Numbered from the stretch's first letter, positions 6,712-15,449 are shown. The stretch is DNA of 53,769 nt from Oscillospiraceae bacterium (GCA_015068025.1 SVLH01000008.1:1-53769), one strand, 5' to 3'. The notes: generated by a model not told the origin, from the sequence alone. Translations and numbers: made by a program.

Positions 6712-8286
6712 ATGGACGAACAGGAAACAACACCGGTGGCAGAGAAGAGCGAGGCCTGCCGCCGGGCAGCGAAAGACCCGGCCTTTTTCGGGCGGCACTA
6801 TCTGGCTCACTATTTTACCCGCAGCGCACCGGCCTTTCACCGACAGCTGGACACCCTGTGGACGCGGCGGGTCATGAAACGCATGGATCCGCTGGAGCAG
6901 GCGGAGGAGATGAGGGCGGCCAAGGGCAGCCGCTGTGCCATTGCCGCGCCCCGCGGCCACGCCAAATCCACGGTAATGAGCCTGAAAAATGTGCTTCACG
7001 CCGCGCTGTACGGCTACAAGCAGTACATTCTGCTGATCTCCGACACGGAGACCCAGGCCGTGGGGTTTCTGGATGCCATCAAAAACGAACTGGAAACCAA
7101 CGAGCGCATTCTGGAGGACTTCGGCGATCAGGTGGGAAAGACGTGGAAATCCTCCTCCATTCTGCTGACCAACGGCTGCCGCATCGACGCCGTAGGCAGC
7201 GGACAGAAGCTGCGTGGACGCCGCAATTATCAGCGCCGTCCGGACCTCATCCTCTGCGATGACATTGAAAACGACGAGGGCGTGCGCACCGCAGAGCAGC
7301 GGCAGAAAACCGCCGACTGGTTCTGGAAGGCAGTGTGCAAATCCGGCGACAGCTACACGGATATTCTTTTCATCGGCACCATTCTGCACCACGATTCCCT
7401 GCTGGCCAACCTGCTGGAAAACCCCGGCTTCCGGGGGCTGACCTTCCGGGCGGTGATCTCCGAGGCTACCTCACCCCTCTGGCAGGAGTGGGAAAGGATG
7501 GCCACGGATCTGTCTGATCCGGAGCGGGAAAAGACCGCCCTTGCCTTCTTCCGCAAGCGGCGCAAGGTCATGCTGGAAGGCGCCAAGGTGCTGTGGCCGG
7601 CGAAATTCAGCTACTATGACCTGCGCCTGATGCGGCTGACGGAGGGCGAGGCGGCCTTCAACTCCGAAATGCAGAATCAACCCATCGACCCGTCTGCCTG
7701 CCTGTTTTCCAGTCAGTGGTTCCGCTATTATCAGCCCCATGAGGTGGACTTTGCCGCGCCGCGCTTTCGCTTTTACGGCTATTGCGATCCCTCGCTGGGG
7801 CGGTCGGCCTCCAGCGACTATTCCGCCATCATCACGCTGGCGGTGGACGGCGAGAGCGGCCTTTCCTATGTCTGGGACGCGGACATCCAGCGCCGGCACC
7901 CCGACCGCATCATTCAGGACATTCTGGATAAGGAACGGCTTTTGCGCCGGGAGACCGGACGGGGCTATACCCTCTTCGGTGCCGAGACCAACCAGTTCCA
8001 ATGGTTTCTCAAAGAGCAGCTTGCCCGGGAATCTGCCCGGCAGGGGTTGTATCTGCCCATTCAGGGTGTCCGCTCCACCGAGGACAAGACCATGCGCGTG
8101 GAGAGCCTGCAGCCGGACGTGAAAAACGGATACATCCGTTTCCGTGCCGACCAGAAACTGCTGCTGCACCAGCTTTCCCAGTTCCCGCTGGGCGCCCACG
8201 ATGACGGCCCCGATGCGCTGGAGGGCGTCCGCACCCTTGCCCGCAAGCAGAGTCGCGGCGCCGACGTGACCGGCCTGCGGGTGTGA
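6712..8286 (+). CDS. phage-type terminase large subunit, isolated
   Basis: This 524-residue protein has both halves of a terminase large subunit, the motor-nuclease that packages phage DNA. The ATPase half shows a Walker A variant APRGHAKST (79-87) and Walker B LILCDD with acidic residues 183-184. The RNase H-like nuclease half shows GYCDPSLG (Asp359), SSDYSAI (Asp369) and HDDGPDAL (Asp501). All catalytic acidic residues appear present, so the gene looks intact. The start ATG 6712 follows GGGAGGCG; upstream frame extension has no ribosome site. A Mor-like gene follows 23 nt later, but no portal, capsid, tail or integrase gene is nearby. It is a prophage remnant or a domesticated packaging motor. 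Confidence 0.88.
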   Translation: MDEQETTPVAEKSEACRRAAKDPAFFGRHYLAHYFTRSAPAFHRQLDTLWTRRVMKRMDPLEQAEEMRAAKGSRCAIAAPRGHAKSTVMSLKNVLHAALYGYKQYILLISDTETQAVGFLDAIKNELETNERILEDFGDQVGKTWKSSSILLTNGCRIDAVGSGQKLRGRRNYQRRPDLILCDDIENDEGVRTAEQRQKTADWFWKAVCKSGDSYTDILFIGTILHHDSLLANLLENPGFRGLTFRAVISEATSPLWQEWERMATDLSDPEREKTALAFFRKRRKVMLEGAKVLWPAKFSYYDLRLMRLTEGEAAFNSEMQNQPIDPSACLFSSQWFRYYQPHEVDFAAPRFRFYGYCDPSLGRSASSDYSAIITLAVDGESGLSYVWDADIQRRHPDRIIQDILDKERLLRRETGRGYTLFGAETNQFQWFLKEQLARESARQGLYLPIQGVRSTEDKTMRVESLQPDVKNGYIRFRADQKLLLHQLSQFPLGAHDDGPDALEGVRTLARKQSRGADVTGLRV

Positions 8287-8309
8287 GCCAAAAAAGAAAG
8301 GAGACCCTT

Positions 8310-8582
8310 ATGAATCATGCTGTGACCGACATCCGCTTTGAGGATATCCCCCCGGAGCACCGCGACATCGCAGAGACCATTGGAATGGAGGCATTTCTCC
8401 GCCTTACCTACCTCTGCGGCGGGCAGAATCTGTACATCCCCAAGCTGGAATCTCTGGAACGGGAGGGGCGCGACCGGGACATCCGCGCGCGCTTCGACGG
8501 CGGGAACTACCGTGCCCTCGCCGCCCAGTTTCGCCTGTCCGAGCGGCAGGTGCGCAAGATCATCAACGGACAGCGCCGATGA
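8310..8582 (+). CDS. Mor-like (Mu middle-operon activator family) HTH protein
   Basis: This 90-residue protein starts at an ATG after AAAGGAGA. It resembles the Mor transcription-activator family of Mu-like phages: an N-terminal dimerisation segment (DIAETIGMEAFLRLTYLCGG) and a C-terminal helix-turn-helix (YRALAAQFRLSERQVRKII, about residues 68-86). Mu Mor is about 129 residues, so this is a short form. It is probably co-transcribed with the terminase gene 23 nt upstream. It could regulate that pair, and the dyad at 6602-6625 is a candidate site, but that is inference. tRNA-Gly follows immediately. Confidence 0.75.
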   Translation: MNHAVTDIRFEDIPPEHRDIAETIGMEAFLRLTYLCGGQNLYIPKLESLEREGRDRDIRARFDGGNYRALAAQFRLSERQVRKIINGQRR

Positions 8583-8618
8583 GACGTTTCCGACCGGGCG
8601 TTACCGCCATTTTTCGTG

Positions 8619-8647
8619 TTGCTTTTTGGGAGGGGCTCTGCTATAAT
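8619..8647 (+). promoter_or_regulatory. promoter for tRNA-Gly
   Basis: TTGCTT (8619-8624), a 17-nt spacer and TATAAT (8642-8647) end 11 nt before the tRNA. Confidence 0.82.
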
Positions 8648-8658
8648 ACCTCCCAGAC

Positions 8659-8732
8659 GCGGATGTAGTTCATCGGTAGAACGGCAGCTTCCCAAGCTGC
8701 ATAGGCGGGTTCGACTCCCGTCATCCGCTCCA
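8659..8732 (+). tRNA. tRNA-Gly(CCC)
   Basis: A full cloverleaf can be drawn: acceptor GCGGATG with CATCCGC, anticodon stem GCAGC/GCTGC with loop TTCCCAA (anticodon CCC at 8691-8693), T arm with GGTTCGACTCC, discriminator T and encoded CCA. It has its own promoter and terminator. Confidence 0.95.
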
Positions 8733-8735
8733 CTT

Positions 8736-8769
8736 CGCCGCAAGCGGTTTTCCGCCTGCGGCGTTTTTT
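8736..8769 (+). terminator. terminator of tRNA-Gly
   Basis: The stem CGCCGCA (8736-8742) with TGCGGCG (8757-8763), an inner GCGG/CCGC and six T follow the tRNA by 3 nt. Confidence 0.9.
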
Positions 8770-8864
8770 GTGTCGCCCGTCGGAACGTTCGACAAAGCGG
8801 CGAGGCATGTGGTATACTGTGCATCATAAAATGATTTTCGGGGCACTGCCCGGGAGGGATACAC

Positions 8865-9335
8865 ATGGTAAAAATCCTATTCGTCTGCCACGGCAACATC
8901 TGCCGCAGCCCCATGGCGGAATTTGTGATGAAGGATCTGGTGAAAAAGGCCGGGCTGGGGGATGTCTTCGAGATCGCCTCCGCCGCCACCAGTGGCGAGG
9001 AGATCGGCTGCGGCGTCTATCCGCCTGCCAGACGCAAGCTGGCGGAGCACGGCATCCGCTGCGACGGCAAAACAGCGCGGCGGCTGACGGCGGCGGACTA
9101 CGGCTGCTGGGATCACCTGATCGGCATGGACAACGCAAATCTGAAGAATATGCAGCGGCTCTTTGGCGGTGATCCAGAGGGGAAGATCTCTCTGCTGCTG
9201 GACTGGACGGGCCGTCCCGGTCAGGTGGCCGACCCGTGGTACACCGGTGATTTTGACGCCACATGGCGGGATGTGAATGCCGGCTGCCGGGCGCTGCTGG
9301 CGCGGCTGCAGAAGGAGGAAACAGGCACATTTTAA
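8865..9335 (+). CDS. low-molecular-weight protein-tyrosine phosphatase
   Basis: This 156-residue cytoplasmic phosphatase carries the LMW-PTP P-loop CHGNICRSP at residues 8-16 (nucleophile Cys8, Arg14) and the general-acid loop VADPWYTGDF near the C-terminus. These enzymes dephosphorylate tyrosine (or arginine) residues of proteins. The start ATG follows GGGAGGGA. No tyrosine kinase or capsule genes are close, so the partner is unknown. prfB follows 118 nt later with its own promoter. Confidence 0.93.
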   Translation: MVKILFVCHGNICRSPMAEFVMKDLVKKAGLGDVFEIASAATSGEEIGCGVYPPARRKLAEHGIRCDGKTARRLTAADYGCWDHLIGMDNANLKNMQRLFGGDPEGKISLLLDWTGRPGQVADPWYTGDFDATWRDVNAGCRALLARLQKEETGTF

Positions 9336-9386
9336 GCCTTTGGGGCAGAAAACTTCCCGAAAATACGGCTTTCTGTCCGGTTTTCC

Positions 9387-9415
9387 TTTACAAATACGTT
9401 GGTGGTGGATATAAT
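9387..9415 (+). promoter_or_regulatory. promoter for prfB
   Basis: TTTACA (9387-9392), a 17-nt spacer and TATAAT (9410-9415) stand 38 nt ahead of the prfB start. Confidence 0.8.
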
Positions 9416-9453
9416 ACTATGGCTAATGAAATTCGGAAAATGGAGAACGAAAC

Positions 9454-10578
9454 ATGGCTTTGATCGAATATGACGTTTACAAGCAGAAGCTGAGAGACCT
9501 CGGCCCCGAGCTGGAAAAGATCTCTGCCGCGCTGGACATCGAAAGCGCCAAGCAGGAGGCCGCCCGTCTGGAAGCTGAAACCGCAATGGACGGCTTCTGG
9601 AACGATCTGGAGCGCTCCCAGAAGGTGCAGATGCGCCTGAAGCAGCTGCAGAACAAGATCGTCCGGCAGGAGAAGCTGATCGGCAGCTGGGAGGATCTGA
9701 CCGTCCTGTGCGAAATGGGACAGGAGGAGGACGACGCCGACATTCTGGAGGAGCTGAAGACGGAGTACGCCATGCTGGAAGAACGCGTGGAGGAGACCCG
9801 TATGACCACGCTGCTCTCCGGCGAGTATGACGGCGCCAACGTCATTATGCAGTTCCACGCCGGCGCCGGCGGCACCGAGGCACAGGACTGGACCCAGATG
9901 CTCTACCGCATGTACACCCGCTGGGTGGAGCGCCACGGCTTCACCTATAAGATTCTCGACTATGAAGATGGCGACGAGGCCGGCATCAAGTCTGCCGCCA
10001 TCTCCATCGAGGGCGAAAACGCCTACGGCCTGCTCAAAAGCGAAAACGGCGTCCACCGCCTGGTGCGCGTGTCTCCCTTCGACGCCAACGCCCGCCGCCA
10101 GACTTCTTTCGCCGCCATCGAGGTCATGCCCGAGATCGAAAACGATGATTCCATCGAGATCCGTGAAGAGGATATCGAGATGCAGGTCTACCGCGCTTCC
10201 GGCGCCGGCGGCCAGCACGTTAACAAGACCTCCTCCGCCGTCCGTCTGATCCACAAGCCCACGGGCATCGTGGTGGCCAGCCAGCAGGAGCGCAGCCAGT
10301 TCCAGAACAAGGACAACTGTATGAAGATGCTGCGCGCCAAGCTGCTGGAGCTGAAGGCACAGCAGCACGCCGAAAAGATCTCCGACATCAAGGGCGTCCA
10401 GCTGAAGATCGAATGGGGCAGCCAGATCCGTTCCTATGTGTTCATGCCCTACCAGATGGTCAAGGATACCCGCACCGGCCACGAAACCAGTAATATCGAC
10501 GGTGTCATGGACGGTGATCTGGACGGCTTCCTGAACGCCTACCTGACCCAGCTGGCCACCGGCGAGCTGAAAAAGTAA
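9454..10578 (+). CDS. prfB: peptide chain release factor 2
   Basis: RF2 ends translation at UGA and UAA. The 374-residue protein has the N-terminal coiled domain, the tripeptide anticodon Ser-Pro-Phe (207-209, in VRVSPFDANARRQTSF) and the catalytic Gly-Gly-Gln (252-254, in ASGAGGQHVNK). The frame is continuous from ATG to TAA, so the programmed +1 frameshift at an early UGA, found in many bacterial prfB genes, is absent. The start is the ATG after GGAGAACGAAAC. A weak terminator-like stem follows. Confidence 0.97.
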   Translation: MALIEYDVYKQKLRDLGPELEKISAALDIESAKQEAARLEAETAMDGFWNDLERSQKVQMRLKQLQNKIVRQEKLIGSWEDLTVLCEMGQEEDDADILEELKTEYAMLEERVEETRMTTLLSGEYDGANVIMQFHAGAGGTEAQDWTQMLYRMYTRWVERHGFTYKILDYEDGDEAGIKSAAISIEGENAYGLLKSENGVHRLVRVSPFDANARRQTSFAAIEVMPEIENDDSIEIREEDIEMQVYRASGAGGQHVNKTSSAVRLIHKPTGIVVASQQERSQFQNKDNCMKMLRAKLLELKAQQHAEKISDIKGVQLKIEWGSQIRSYVFMPYQMVKDTRTGHETSNIDGVMDGDLDGFLNAYLTQLATGELKK

Positions 10579-10584
10579 TGCTTT

Positions 10585-10615
10585 GATGTCGCTCCGAAAG
10601 GGGCGGCATCGTTTT
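10585..10615 (+). terminator. probable terminator after prfB
   Basis: The 11-bp stem GATGTCGCTCC (10585-10595) with GGGGCGGCATC (10600-10610), including G-T pairs, has loop GAAA and is followed by four T. Confidence 0.65.
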
Positions 10616-10665
10616 GCCGCGTCGGGCGCGGAAACTCTCCGTCTGTTTCAAAGGAAGGATTTGCA

Positions 10666-12057
10666 ATGGATCACAAAAATTCTGCCGCCGGTGCGGCGCC
10701 TCGGGAAAATAAAATGGGCGTGATGCCCGTGGGCAAGCTGCTGGCCAACATGGCGATTCCCATGATGATCTCCATGCTGTTTCAGGCGTTCTACAATGTG
10801 GTGGACAGCTACTTTGTGGGCAAGATCAGTCAGGACGCCTTCAATGCCGTGTCGCTGGCATTCCCGCTGCAGATGCTGATGATCTCTCTGGGCGGCGGCA
10901 CCGGCGTGGGCATGAATGCGCTGCTCTCCCGTTCGCTGGGAGAAAAACGGCAGGAGGCCGCTGACCGCGCCGCCAATACCGGCATTTTCCTCTTTTTGTG
11001 CAGCGCGGCGCTGTTCACCGTCATCGGCCTGACGGTCTCCCGCCCCTTCTTTCTCGCCCAGACCCGAAACATGGCCATCGTGGACTACGGCACGGCCTAC
11101 ACCATGATCTGCCTCGGCGGCTCTGTGGGCATTTTCGGTCAGTTCTGCATGGAGCGGCTGCTGCAGTCCACCGGCCGCACCAATCTCTCCATGGCCACCC
11201 AGATCGTGGGCGCTGGTATCAACATCATCATGGATCCCATTCTGATCTTCGGTTGGTTCGGTTTTCCCCGGATGGAGGTGGCCGGTGCGGCAGTTGCCAC
11301 CGTGCTGGGACAGATTGTGGCGGCGCTGCTGGCACTGTATTTCAACCTGAAGTTCAACCCCGACATCCACATCCGCCTGCGGCACATCCGTTGGCACGGC
11401 CCCACTGCCAGAGATATTTATCGGGTGGGTGTGCCCTCCATCATCATGCAGTCCATCGGCTCGGTGATGACCTTTACCATGAATCAGATCCTCATCGGCT
11501 TCACCGAGGCTGCCACGGCGGTGTTCGGTGCCTATTTCAAGCTGCAAAGTTTCGTCTTTATGCCCATCTTCGGACTGAACAACGGCATGGTGCCCATCGT
11601 TTCCTACAACTACGGCGCCGCCCGGATGGATCGGGTGAAGAAGGCCATCCGGCTGACGGTGATCGTTTCCGTTTCCATTATGACGGCGGGTATGCTGTTG
11701 TTTGAACTGCTGCCCGGTACGCTTCTGGGTATTTTCACGCCCTCGGAGGAAATGCTGGCCATCGGCCGGACGGCGCTGCGGATCATCGGCGTGCATTTCC
11801 CCATTGCCGGCTTCTGCATCATTGCCGGCTCGGTGTTCCAGGCCATCGGCAACCCGGTTCACAGCCTGATCAACTCTGTCTGCCGCCAGCTGGTGGTTTT
11901 GCTGCCGGCGGCGTGGCTGCTGGCACAGACGGGGCGGCTGGAGCTGGTGTGGCTGGCGTTTCCCATTGCGGAACTGATGAGCCTGCTGCTCAGCACCATC
12001 TTTCTCCGCAAGACCCTCCGCGCGGCAGACGAGCGCTTGGCGCGGCCGCAGGAATAA
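10666..12057 (+). CDS. MATE-family multidrug exporter
   Basis: This 463-residue integral membrane protein has about twelve hydrophobic segments and the MATE repeat pattern. Early on it has MPVGKLLANMAIPMMISML followed by NVVDSYFVGK, and in the second half VGVPSIIMQSIGS and AYFKLQSFVFMPIFGLNNG. MATE proteins export drugs or metabolites using Na+ or H+ gradients. The start ATG follows AAGGAAGG. It lies between prfB and a bidirectional terminator, probably as a single-gene unit. I see no adjacent regulator. The substrate cannot be inferred. Confidence 0.93.
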   Translation: MDHKNSAAGAAPRENKMGVMPVGKLLANMAIPMMISMLFQAFYNVVDSYFVGKISQDAFNAVSLAFPLQMLMISLGGGTGVGMNALLSRSLGEKRQEAADRAANTGIFLFLCSAALFTVIGLTVSRPFFLAQTRNMAIVDYGTAYTMICLGGSVGIFGQFCMERLLQSTGRTNLSMATQIVGAGINIIMDPILIFGWFGFPRMEVAGAAVATVLGQIVAALLALYFNLKFNPDIHIRLRHIRWHGPTARDIYRVGVPSIIMQSIGSVMTFTMNQILIGFTEAATAVFGAYFKLQSFVFMPIFGLNNGMVPIVSYNYGAARMDRVKKAIRLTVIVSVSIMTAGMLLFELLPGTLLGIFTPSEEMLAIGRTALRIIGVHFPIAGFCIIAGSVFQAIGNPVHSLINSVCRQLVVLLPAAWLLAQTGRLELVWLAFPIAELMSLLLSTIFLRKTLRAADERLARPQE

Positions 12058-12059
12058 AA

Positions 12060-12097
12060 AGCAGCAGACCCCGGACATTTGTCCGGGGTCTGTTTCA
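12060..12097. terminator. bidirectional terminator
   Basis: The perfect 12-bp stem CAGACCCCGGAC (12065-12076) with GTCCGGGGTCTG (12081-12092) sits between the convergent MATE and M23 genes, with A on the left and T on the right. Confidence 0.85.
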
Positions 12098-12099
12098 CA

Positions 12100-12834
12100 T
12101 TAATTCTTCAGAAATTCGTCGGGGTTTACTACGGCGCCGTCCTTTGTTACGGCGAAGTGCAGGTGGGGTTGCTGGGCGTGTTCTGCGGGAGCGGTGGTGC
12201 CCACCGCGCCGATGATCTGTCCGGCAGACACGGAGTCGCCGGCCTTCACGGTGGGGACGGGCTGCAGATTGGCGTAGGTGGTCTGGTAGCCGCCGCTGTG
12301 TTCCAGCACCACCGTGGTTCCCATCATGGAGTCGTTGAACACCGCGGCCACGGTGCCGGCAGAGGCCGCCATCACCGTGGTGCCGATGGCGGCGGCGATA
12401 TCCACGCCGTCATGGGTGCGCCAGTCTTCCATTGTTTCGCTGTAGATCAGATCGTCCACGGAAAAGGCTGCCAGAACCTCGCCCTTCAGGGGGGAGACCA
12501 CCAGTCTGGGCGGTTCAGCCTCCACGGGGGTGGTGTCGGGAATGGGTGTCGGGGCGCTTACGGGCTTGGATTCCGGGATGGGTTCCGGCTCCGGCAGAAG
12601 CTCCGCTGCGGGGGGTTCTTCCACCACAGGCGGAATGTCCACTGCGCCGGTAGGCGACACCTCCGGCATCGTTGTCTCTGTTTGGGGCACGTCTTCGTAA
12701 AATTCCTGGGGCGGGCGAGGCTCTCTGTCCGAGAGCAGAAAGTAGCCGCTGACGGCGATCGCCAGCAGGCAGAATGCCATGGTGGCATAAAAGCCGATGC
12801 TGCCCCGCAGGGCGTCCCATCGTTTGCTTGCCAT
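12100..12834 (-). CDS. M23 metallopeptidase-domain protein, SpoIIQ-like
   Basis: This 244-residue protein has one N-terminal membrane helix (about 14-34), a Pro/Glu-rich linker (about 40-105) and a C-terminal LytM/M23 domain. The zinc ligands look intact: HDGVD (HxxxD, near 141) and HLHF (HxH, near 222). Size, topology and the sequence before the domain (VSPLKGEVLAAFSVDDLIYS) resemble clostridial SpoIIQ, the forespore half of the engulfment channel, but ordinary M23 endopeptidases are an alternative. The start ATG 12834 follows GGGAGGAA; upstream extension has no such site. It lies downstream of the gpmI terminator. Confidence 0.85.
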   Translation of the reverse strand: MASKRWDALRGSIGFYATMAFCLLAIAVSGYFLLSDREPRPPQEFYEDVPQTETTMPEVSPTGAVDIPPVVEEPPAAELLPEPEPIPESKPVSAPTPIPDTTPVEAEPPRLVVSPLKGEVLAAFSVDDLIYSETMEDWRTHDGVDIAAAIGTTVMAASAGTVAAVFNDSMMGTTVVLEHSGGYQTTYANLQPVPTVKAGDSVSAGQIIGAVGTTAPAEHAQQPHLHFAVTKDGAVVNPDEFLKN

Positions 12835-12925
12835 GCAGATTCCTCCCTCAATATCGAGTATGAGGACAGTATGGACGGATTTTCCTGAACCTATACCTTT
12901 GACGACAAAAAAGAACGCCCAAACG

Positions 12926-12954
12926 CAAAAAAGAGCCCTCACAGAGGGCTCTTT
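12926..12954 (-). terminator. terminator of tpiA-gpmI
   Basis: The 11-bp stem AAAGAGCCCTC (12930-12940) with GAGGGCTCTTT (12944-12954) has a run of A on its left, giving a U-tract on the minus strand. It starts 10 nt beyond the gpmI stop. Confidence 0.88.
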
Positions 12955-12963
12955 CCTTGTTTA

Positions 12964-14481
12964 TTAGCTGATAATGAGTGTTTTGCCATCCATTTCCTCG
13001 GGGACGGCCAGACCCATCACGTCCAGCATGGTGGGTGCGATGTCGGCCAGACGGCCGTCGGTGCGCAGCTCCGTGCCGGCGCCGCAGAGGATAAAGGGCA
13101 CCAGATTGGTGGTGTGGGCGGTCATGGGGCTGCCATCGGGCTCTGCCATCTGCTCGGCGTTGCCGTGGTCGGCGGTGACCATGGCAATACCACCCATCTT
13201 CAGCGTGGCATCCACCACGCGGCCCACGCATTCGTCCACGGTCTCCACAGCCTTCACGGCAGCGTCGTACACGCCGGTGTGGCCCACCATGTCGCAGTTG
13301 GCAAAGTTCAGGATGATGACGTCGTAGGCGCCGGACTCGATGCGTTCCACGCACTTGTCGCAGACCTCCACAGCGCTCATCTCCGGCTGCAGGTCGTAAG
13401 TCGCCACCTTGGGGGAGGCGATCAGACAGCGATCTTCGCCGGGGAAGACGGTCTCGCTGCCGCCGTTGAAGAAGAAGGTCACATGGGCGTACTTCTCCGT
13501 TTCGGCGATGCGCAGCTGCGTCATTCCCAGCTGGCTGAGATACTCGCCCAGCCCGCGGCTGACGCTGATGCGGGGATAGGCTACCTCCACATTGGGCATG
13601 GTGGCGTCATACTCCGTGTTGCACACGAAGGTCACGGGGAAGTACTGACGGGTAAAGCCGTCGAAATCGGGATCCACCAGCGTCCGGGTAATTTCGCGGG
13701 CGCGGTCGGGACGGAAGTTAAAGAAGATCACGCTGTCGTTGTCGGAGATGGTGCCCTCGCGGTCGCAGACCACGGGCTCCACAAATTCGTCCGTAATGCC
13801 GGCGGCGTAGGAATCCTTCACCGCTGCCACAGGGAGAGGATTGTAGTGGACGCCGTCGCCGTAGACCATGGCGTCATAGGCCTGCTCCACGCGCTCCCAG
13901 CGCTTGTCGCGATCCATGGCATAGTAGCGGCCCATCACGGTTGCGATCTTGCCCACGCCGAGCTCGCGGCACTTCTCCACCGTCTGCGCCACAAAGTCGG
14001 CGCCGGAGGTGGGAGAGACATCACGGCCGTCCAGAAATGCGTGGATGTAGACCTTTTCCAGACCCTTCTCCTTTGCCAGACGCAGCAGGGCGAACAGATG
14101 CTCCAGATGGGAGTGCACGCCGCCGTCGGACAGCAGACCCATCAGATGCAGATTCGTGCCCTTTTTCAGGCACTGCTCCATAGCATGCAGATAGGCGGGG
14201 TTCTGGAAGAAATCTCCGTCACGGATGGACTTGGTGATACGGGGCAAATCCTGAAACACCACGCGGCCGGCGCCAATGTTGGTGTGACCCACCTCGCTGT
14301 TGCCCATTTGGCCTTCGGGCAGACCCACATCCAGGCCGGAGGCGGACAGCGTCGTATGGGCAAAGTTCTGGAAGAACTCGTCCAGACGGGGGGTCCGGGC
14401 GGCGTGGACAGCGTTTCCGGCGGTGCCGGAGGCCAGGCCGAAGCCGTCCATAATCACGAGAGTTGTCGGGGTTTTGTTCAT
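12964..14481 (-). CDS. gpmI: 2,3-bisphosphoglycerate-independent phosphoglycerate mutase
   Basis: GpmI interconverts 3- and 2-phosphoglycerate in glycolysis using two Mn2+ ions. The 505-residue length is standard. The alkaline-phosphatase-fold motifs are clear: IMDGFG near the start (metal Asp), MGNSEVGHTNIGAGRVV (about 60-76, catalytic Ser62-type residue), FLDGRDVSP, FNFRPDRARE and the C-terminal NFANCDMVGHTG and VTADHGNAEQM metal ligands. The start ATG follows GAGGAACAG. It lies 90 nt downstream of tpiA on the same strand and ends at a strong terminator, so it is the second gene of that operon. Confidence 0.97.
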   Translation of the reverse strand: MNKTPTTLVIMDGFGLASGTAGNAVHAARTPRLDEFFQNFAHTTLSASGLDVGLPEGQMGNSEVGHTNIGAGRVVFQDLPRITKSIRDGDFFQNPAYLHAMEQCLKKGTNLHLMGLLSDGGVHSHLEHLFALLRLAKEKGLEKVYIHAFLDGRDVSPTSGADFVAQTVEKCRELGVGKIATVMGRYYAMDRDKRWERVEQAYDAMVYGDGVHYNPLPVAAVKDSYAAGITDEFVEPVVCDREGTISDNDSVIFFNFRPDRAREITRTLVDPDFDGFTRQYFPVTFVCNTEYDATMPNVEVAYPRISVSRGLGEYLSQLGMTQLRIAETEKYAHVTFFFNGGSETVFPGEDRCLIASPKVATYDLQPEMSAVEVCDKCVERIESGAYDVIILNFANCDMVGHTGVYDAAVKAVETVDECVGRVVDATLKMGGIAMVTADHGNAEQMAEPDGSPMTAHTTNLVPFILCGAGTELRTDGRLADIAPTMLDVMGLAVPEEMDGKTLIIS

Positions 14482-14571
14482 AAAAACTGTTCCTCACTTC
14501 GCCGGAGATGCGGCGATCTTGATCCTGTTGGATGAAGCGAGGGGGAAACTCCCCCTCGCAGCATATGGAAC

Positions 14572-15345
14572 TTACTCCTGGTTGGCAGCGTTGATGATGT
14601 CCAGGAACTGCTCGGGCTTCAGGGAAGCACCGCCGATGAGGCCGCCGTCGATGTCGGGCTGGGCGAGCAGCTCTTCGGCGTTCTTGGGATTCATGGAGCC
14701 GCCGTACTGGATGGTGACGGAGCGGGCCACGCGGGCACCGTACAGGGCGCGGATGGTGGCACGGATGTTGGAGCAAACTTCGCCGGCCTGCTCGGCGGTG
14801 GCGGTTTTGCCGGTGCCAATGGCCCAGATGGGCTCATAGGCGATGATGCAGCGACGCATCTTGTCGGCGCTGACGCCGTTGAGGGCGCTCTTGACCTGCA
14901 GGGCGATCCATTCGTCGGTGATGCCGGTTTCGCGCTGAGCCAGGCTCTCGCCCACGCAGATGATGGGGTTCATGCCGGCGTTGAGAACGGCGTGAACCTT
15001 CTTGTTGACGGTCTCGTCGCTCTCGCAGAAGTACTCGCGGCGCTCGCTGTGGCCGACGATGACGTACTTCACGCCCAGATCCTTCAGCATATCGGCGGAA
15101 ACCTCGCCGGTGTAGGCACCCTTCTCCTCGAAGTAGACGTTCTCGGCACCCACGGAGATCCGCAGATCCTTGAAGGCCTTGATGGCGGTGGAGATGTTGC
15201 AGGAGGGCACGCAGATCACGGTCTCGCACCACTTGGCGCGGGGCATGATCTTCTTCATCTCCTCGGCAAACTTCTTGGTCTCGGTGGCGGTCATGTTCAT
15301 TTTCCAGTTGCCGGCAATAACAGTCTTACGATATCTGCGGTTCAT
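14572..15345 (-). CDS. tpiA: triosephosphate isomerase
   Basis: TpiA interconverts dihydroxyacetone phosphate and glyceraldehyde 3-phosphate. The 257-residue TIM barrel begins with VIAGNWKMNMT (Lys and Asn of the active site). It carries VIVGHSERRE (catalytic His) and IAYEPIWAIGTGKTA (catalytic Glu and loop 6), then the phosphate-binding YGGSMNPKN and GLIGGASLKPEQF. The start ATG follows AAGGAGATA. A near-consensus promoter lies 76 nt upstream (15421-15449). It forms an operon with gpmI. Confidence 0.97.
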   Translation of the reverse strand: MNRRYRKTVIAGNWKMNMTATETKKFAEEMKKIMPRAKWCETVICVPSCNISTAIKAFKDLRISVGAENVYFEEKGAYTGEVSADMLKDLGVKYVIVGHSERREYFCESDETVNKKVHAVLNAGMNPIICVGESLAQRETGITDEWIALQVKSALNGVSADKMRRCIIAYEPIWAIGTGKTATAEQAGEVCSNIRATIRALYGARVARSVTIQYGGSMNPKNAEELLAQPDIDGGLIGGASLKPEQFLDIINAANQE

Positions 15346-15420
15346 AATTTCATATCTCCTTTATGTGTCATCTGTCTATTCTATGGAATGTAAGCAGAGC
15401 TTAAAAACAAAACTTATTGA

Positions 15421-15449
15421 GTTATAGCAAAAAAACAGGGAAATGTCAA
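15421..15449 (-). promoter_or_regulatory. promoter for tpiA-gpmI
   Basis: On the minus strand there is a perfect TTGACA (15444-15449), a 17-nt spacer and TATAAC (15421-15426). It separates tpiA-gpmI transcription from pgk upstream. Confidence 0.85.
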
